DNA from: an uncultured Aeromonadales bacterium
GTDB taxonomy: Bacteria; Pseudomonadota; Gammaproteobacteria; Enterobacterales; Succinivibrionaceae
DNA length: 8,081 bases
Assembly (NCBI GenBank): GCA_902796095.1
Contig: CADBNP010000045.1
Coordinates: 1-8,081 of the forward strand
Direction of reading: 5' to 3'
The notes under the pieces were generated by a model. That model made no database searches, had not been told where the DNA came from, and worked only from the letters and a program-made list of their open reading frames with translations. The translations under genes and the position numbers were made by a program. The number at the start of each line of letters is the position of its first letter. Within the stretch, counting starts at the first letter, position 1. Shown piece after piece: positions 5,469 through 8,081 of the stretch.

Positions 5469-6635
5469 ATGAGAATTCTGATAATTGTCCGCAAATTAAC
5501 CCAGGGCGGAGTACAGCAGCAGACCGTTGCATTTGCAAAGGCTTCAATAGCCCAGGGTATTCAGACCCATGTTCTTATACTGAAAAGTTCACCGGATGAA
5601 CTGAAACTTCCGGAAGGGGCAATTGTTCACAGGATCAGCATCAGAGAGATTCTGTTTTCATCGCCCGGCGGAATCCTGAACTACTTCAGCAGTCATCTTC
5701 TGCTTCCGCTCCTCTGCCCTAAAAGCAAGGACTACGGAACAGGAAGATACCTCAGCAGATGGTTTAACAATGTTTTTCTTTCAGGTTTTGAAAAAGTTTA
5801 CGGCAAACCGGATCTGATTTTTCTGCGGGCTCAGGGAGCCTTTGATCTGCTCAGCACATACCGAAATCCGGGGGTCTGCTACCGTTATGTAGATGGAAAT
5901 CCACACGAATACAGGGACAGACTGCCGTTTATCAATCCTGTGGGCAATTACTTCAACCGAAAAACCTACGGCAACGCGGATTTTATCTGTGTTTCCTCAG
6001 ATCTTGCCGCAAGAATTTCCGAGATATCCACTCTGGCAGGGAAACCGTGCAACGCCACTGTTTTCAGAAATTTTGTTGATATCAGTGAGATCAGAGAAAA
6101 ATCAGAATCCGTTCCTGATGTTCAGATTCATGGAGACTACATAGTTTCAGTAGGAAGACTTGTAAAGGCAAAACAGCAGCAGCTTGTCATCAGAGCAATG
6201 CAGTATCTTCCGAAAGAGCTGAAGCTTGTTATTGTCGGTGACGGTTCCACAAAAAAGCAGTTAAAACAGCTTGCAGCTGAGCTCAATCTGGAAAATCGGG
6301 TGATATTCACCGGAAATGCCCCAAATCCGTATCCTTACATAAAAAATGCCAGAGCACTTGTACATACCAGTGAAAAGGAGGGGTTCGGACTGATTTTTCT
6401 GGAAGCTCTCATTCTAGACACCCCGATTGTCGCCATGGAAAGCATCGGCGGCATGAGAGATATTCTGCGCGGCAATATTCTCTCGAAGCAGATAGTACCG
6501 AGAGATATAAAGCAGCTGGCAGAGAAAATTCTTGAAACCATTCAAAATCCTTATCACAGCACTGCTGATATGTATCAGCACTATAATGCGAAGGAAGCTC
6601 TTTATGAACTGATCCACGAGGTACTGAAAAAATGA
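5469..6635 (+). CDS. Family 4-type GT-B glycosyltransferase
   Basis: This is a retaining glycosyltransferase that moves a sugar from a nucleotide-sugar donor to an acceptor, probably a lipid-linked or lipopolysaccharide glycan on the cytoplasmic side of the membrane. The N-terminal acceptor domain opens with MRILIIVRKLTQGGVQQQT (1-19), with the glycine-rich loop. The C-terminal donor domain (about 222-388) shows SVGRLVKAKQQ (227-237) with Arg230 and Lys235, VIVGDGSTKKQL (254-265), VIFTGNAP (278-285), and EGFGLIFLEAL (304-314), the EX7E motif with Glu304 and Glu312. The 388-residue length is normal. No signal peptide or membrane helix is seen. I prefer ATG 5469 over an in-frame TTG at 5454, which falls inside the terminator U tract; GGA lies 5 nt before the ATG. 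The stop overlaps the deacetylase start (ATGA). Donor and acceptor are unknown. Confidence 0.9.
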   Translation: MRILIIVRKLTQGGVQQQTVAFAKASIAQGIQTHVLILKSSPDELKLPEGAIVHRISIREILFSSPGGILNYFSSHLLLPLLCPKSKDYGTGRYLSRWFNNVFLSGFEKVYGKPDLIFLRAQGAFDLLSTYRNPGVCYRYVDGNPHEYRDRLPFINPVGNYFNRKTYGNADFICVSSDLAARISEISTLAGKPCNATVFRNFVDISEIREKSESVPDVQIHGDYIVSVGRLVKAKQQQLVIRAMQYLPKELKLVIVGDGSTKKQLKQLAAELNLENRVIFTGNAPNPYPYIKNARALVHTSEKEGFGLIFLEALILDTPIVAMESIGGMRDILRGNILSKQIVPRDIKQLAEKILETIQNPYHSTADMYQHYNAKEALYELIHEVLKK

Positions 6636-7831
6636 ATAATCCGTATCATCTGAAACCGGAAAAAACAGAAGAAATTTCCATTGAAGGCGGTTCAGTTTTG
6701 CTCAACTCCGGCGGTTCTCCCGTACTGCTTGAAGCTGAATTTAAACGATCAATCTGGCACCCCGGAGAAGCATGGATTGAAATCAGTTCCGGATCAGTTA
6801 GTTACGGCAGGCAATACATCGGAAAGCCGGTGAAGGATAAATGCTATATAGATCTGTCAAATATCGCAGCACCCGGTGAATTAAGACTGGCAACGGGAGG
6901 AATTACACTTCAGAAAAATGCGAGGCTTCTGTATTTCAGGCAGCAGAAGAAGGAAGGAAAAACGCTCATCCTGGCACCGCATCCGGATGACGGCGAACTG
7001 GCATGTACAACCTTCTACGGAACTGATACATACCTTGTGACCATATCCGCAGGCGAAAAGCTTCAGGATCTGAAGAAACAGTATTTCAAATCAATGGATG
7101 ATTCTGTCGAGGCCGCAGGCAGACGAAAAGGAAATCTCAGAGCCTTTAATGCGTCAACAACCGCAATGCTGGGAGATATACCGTATGATCAGATGGTATG
7201 TCTTGGATATATGGACGGAGCTCTCGAAAACATGCTGAAGGGTACAGCTATACAGAGCGATTTCAAACCTGGAGATTTCAGAAATTACAATTCGCGTAAA
7301 GCCGCAGCAGATCTTGGACTGATGGAAAATCCTAAAAACTCCATAAAGGATCTTAAAACAGAGCTTACAGAAATCATCCGCAGGATCAGACCGGCCCGCA
7401 TTCTCGTAACAAATCCGTTTCTTGAATTTCACAGGGATCATCTCGCAGCGGGAAAACTTCTTCTAGAAATGAAAAGGGAGGATCTTACAGGTAATGCGGA
7501 TCTTCTGTTCTACACTATTCACGCTCAGCGGGAAAAGGATCTGTACTTCGGTCCTGCCGGATCAAGGATCACTGTACCGGCATTTGCCGCAATACCCGGT
7601 ATTGATAACTCTGTAACTTTCTCCTATGTCTCAAATATGCTTGATCCTGAAGCAATGAAAAGAAAGGCTGTCATGATGAACTGCATGTATGATCTTTACT
7701 CCTCAAAAGATCACAGATGGAGACGAAATGCAGATCTTGAATACCTTAATTCTCCAAGATTCGGAAAGGCTTATTACTTCAGGCGGTTTGTGAAAAGCAA
7801 CGAAGTGTTTCTTCAGCTGATTGACTGCTAA
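6632..7831 (+). CDS. PIG-L/LmbE family de-N-acetylase with N-terminal extension
   Basis: The family members are zinc enzymes that remove the acetyl group from N-acetylglucosamine-type sugars (GPI, mycothiol, bacillithiol and surface glycan pathways). Residues about 110-330 form the PIG-L domain: ILAPHPDDGELA (113-124), with His117 and Asp120 as expected zinc ligands and Asp119 as likely general base; SAGEK (139-143); LGYMDGAL (191-198); and FHRDH (266-270), with His270 the expected third ligand. Residues 1-108 precede the catalytic domain, look rich in beta strands, and match nothing I can name. The 399 residues exceed the usual 220-300. No signal peptide or membrane helix is visible, so it is probably cytoplasmic. 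The ATG overlaps the glycosyltransferase stop by 4 bp, arguing for action on the same product. No clear terminator follows. The exact substrate cannot be derived from sequence. Confidence 0.9.
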   Translation: MNNPYHLKPEKTEEISIEGGSVLLNSGGSPVLLEAEFKRSIWHPGEAWIEISSGSVSYGRQYIGKPVKDKCYIDLSNIAAPGELRLATGGITLQKNARLLYFRQQKKEGKTLILAPHPDDGELACTTFYGTDTYLVTISAGEKLQDLKKQYFKSMDDSVEAAGRRKGNLRAFNASTTAMLGDIPYDQMVCLGYMDGALENMLKGTAIQSDFKPGDFRNYNSRKAAADLGLMENPKNSIKDLKTELTEIIRRIRPARILVTNPFLEFHRDHLAAGKLLLEMKREDLTGNADLLFYTIHAQREKDLYFGPAGSRITVPAFAAIPGIDNSVTFSYVSNMLDPEAMKRKAVMMNCMYDLYSSKDHRWRRNADLEYLNSPRFGKAYYFRRFVKSNEVFLQLIDC

Positions 7832-7898
7832 AAAGACTTTCCATCACGCATAGCAGATCTACGCCCGTATTAAACGAAAACGAAATTACGGAAATCCT

Positions 7899-7926
7899 AA
7901 TTTTGCAACCTGCCGGGAGCAAAATT
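7899..7926 (+). repeat. Inverted repeat downstream of the deacetylase gene
   Basis: AATTTTGC (7899-7906) and GCAAAATT (7919-7926) are perfect 8-bp inverted copies with a 12-nt loop. The right arm is part of a 10-bp direct repeat, AGCAAAATTT, at 7918-7927 and 7967-7976. There is no GC-rich stem or U tract, so it is at best a weak terminator for the GT/PIG-L operon, lying 68 bp after its stop. Confidence 0.35.
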
Positions 7927-8062
7927 TGACTCGTGGCAGTTCTCAGGCCGATACCTGTCATTAGACAGCAAAATTTCTGTATTCAGTCTAAACAAGAGGC
8001 TATGTTCAAGAAAAGTGTTGATCTTATCTTAAACTGCTAAGGAGTAATCATAACCCGCAGGC

Positions 8063-8080
8063 TTTGACTTGAAAGTCAAA
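8063..8080. repeat. Inverted repeat at the right window edge
   Basis: TTTGACT (8063-8069) and AGTCAAA (8074-8080) form a perfect 7-bp stem with a TGAA loop. Whether a T tract follows cannot be seen because the window ends. It could be a terminator stem or an operator for the next gene. The rest of 7832-8081 shows no gene or RNA that I recognise. Confidence 0.4.
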
Positions 8081-8081
8081 A

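Noticed and set aside
5469..7831. Bacillithiol pathway (BshA/BshB) for the GT and PIG-L pair
   Set aside because: The glycosyltransferase N terminus does not resemble BshA, the deacetylase has a long extra domain, and no BshC-like gene is in view; a surface glycan role is more likely.
8045..8081. tRNA-like segment (CATAACCCGCAGG) similar to an initiator tRNA anticodon arm
   Set aside because: No acceptor stem or D arm precedes it and no T arm can be built from the remaining bases.

Overview
The window looks like a bacterial chromosome segment, most likely from a gammaproteobacterium. Half of it matches the conserved queG / nnr-tsaE-amiB neighbourhood known from Escherichia coli, where queG is divergent from nnr and the amiB side continues to mutL-miaA-hfq. 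GC content looks moderate by eye (not calculated). A gut or rumen anaerobe such as a member of the Succinivibrionaceae is my best guess, at low confidence; nothing in the window fixes the genus.

Layout. Positions 1-2721 (minus strand) hold three overlapping genes transcribed right to left. They are nnr (repair of hydrated NAD(P)H), tsaE (ATPase for the tRNA t6A modification) and the first 257 codons of an amiB-type cell-wall amidase, cut by the window edge. Both junctions overlap (8 bp and 4 bp), so this is one translationally coupled operon. The amidase uses a TTG start and has a near-perfect 45-bp tandem repeat in its linker.

Positions 2722-3338 are a 617-bp divergent intergenic region with candidate promoters on both sides and no gene I can defend. 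Positions 3339-4391 (plus) encode QueG, the last enzyme of queuosine synthesis. A 243-bp gap with inverted repeats leads to ppgK (4635-5393), a polyphosphate glucokinase of the ROK family, followed by a strong intrinsic terminator (5414-5455).

Only 13 bases after that terminator starts a second operon: a GT-B glycosyltransferase (5469-6635) and a PIG-L-type zinc de-N-acetylase (6632-7831), joined by an ATGA overlap. This pair probably adds an N-acetylated sugar to a cell-surface glycan and then deacetylates it. The last 250 bases carry inverted repeats but no recognisable gene.

How the genes work together: the minus-strand operon is conserved housekeeping (metabolite repair, tRNA modification, cell separation), and queG is a second tRNA-modification gene. 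The right half is more lineage-specific (polyphosphate-driven glucose phosphorylation and glycan modification). No phage, insertion sequence, CRISPR or defence system is visible, and I do not see a clearly novel system. The items most worth a second look are the glycosyltransferase/deacetylase pair with its terminator-proximal start, the polyphosphate glucokinase in this context, and the amidase linker repeat.
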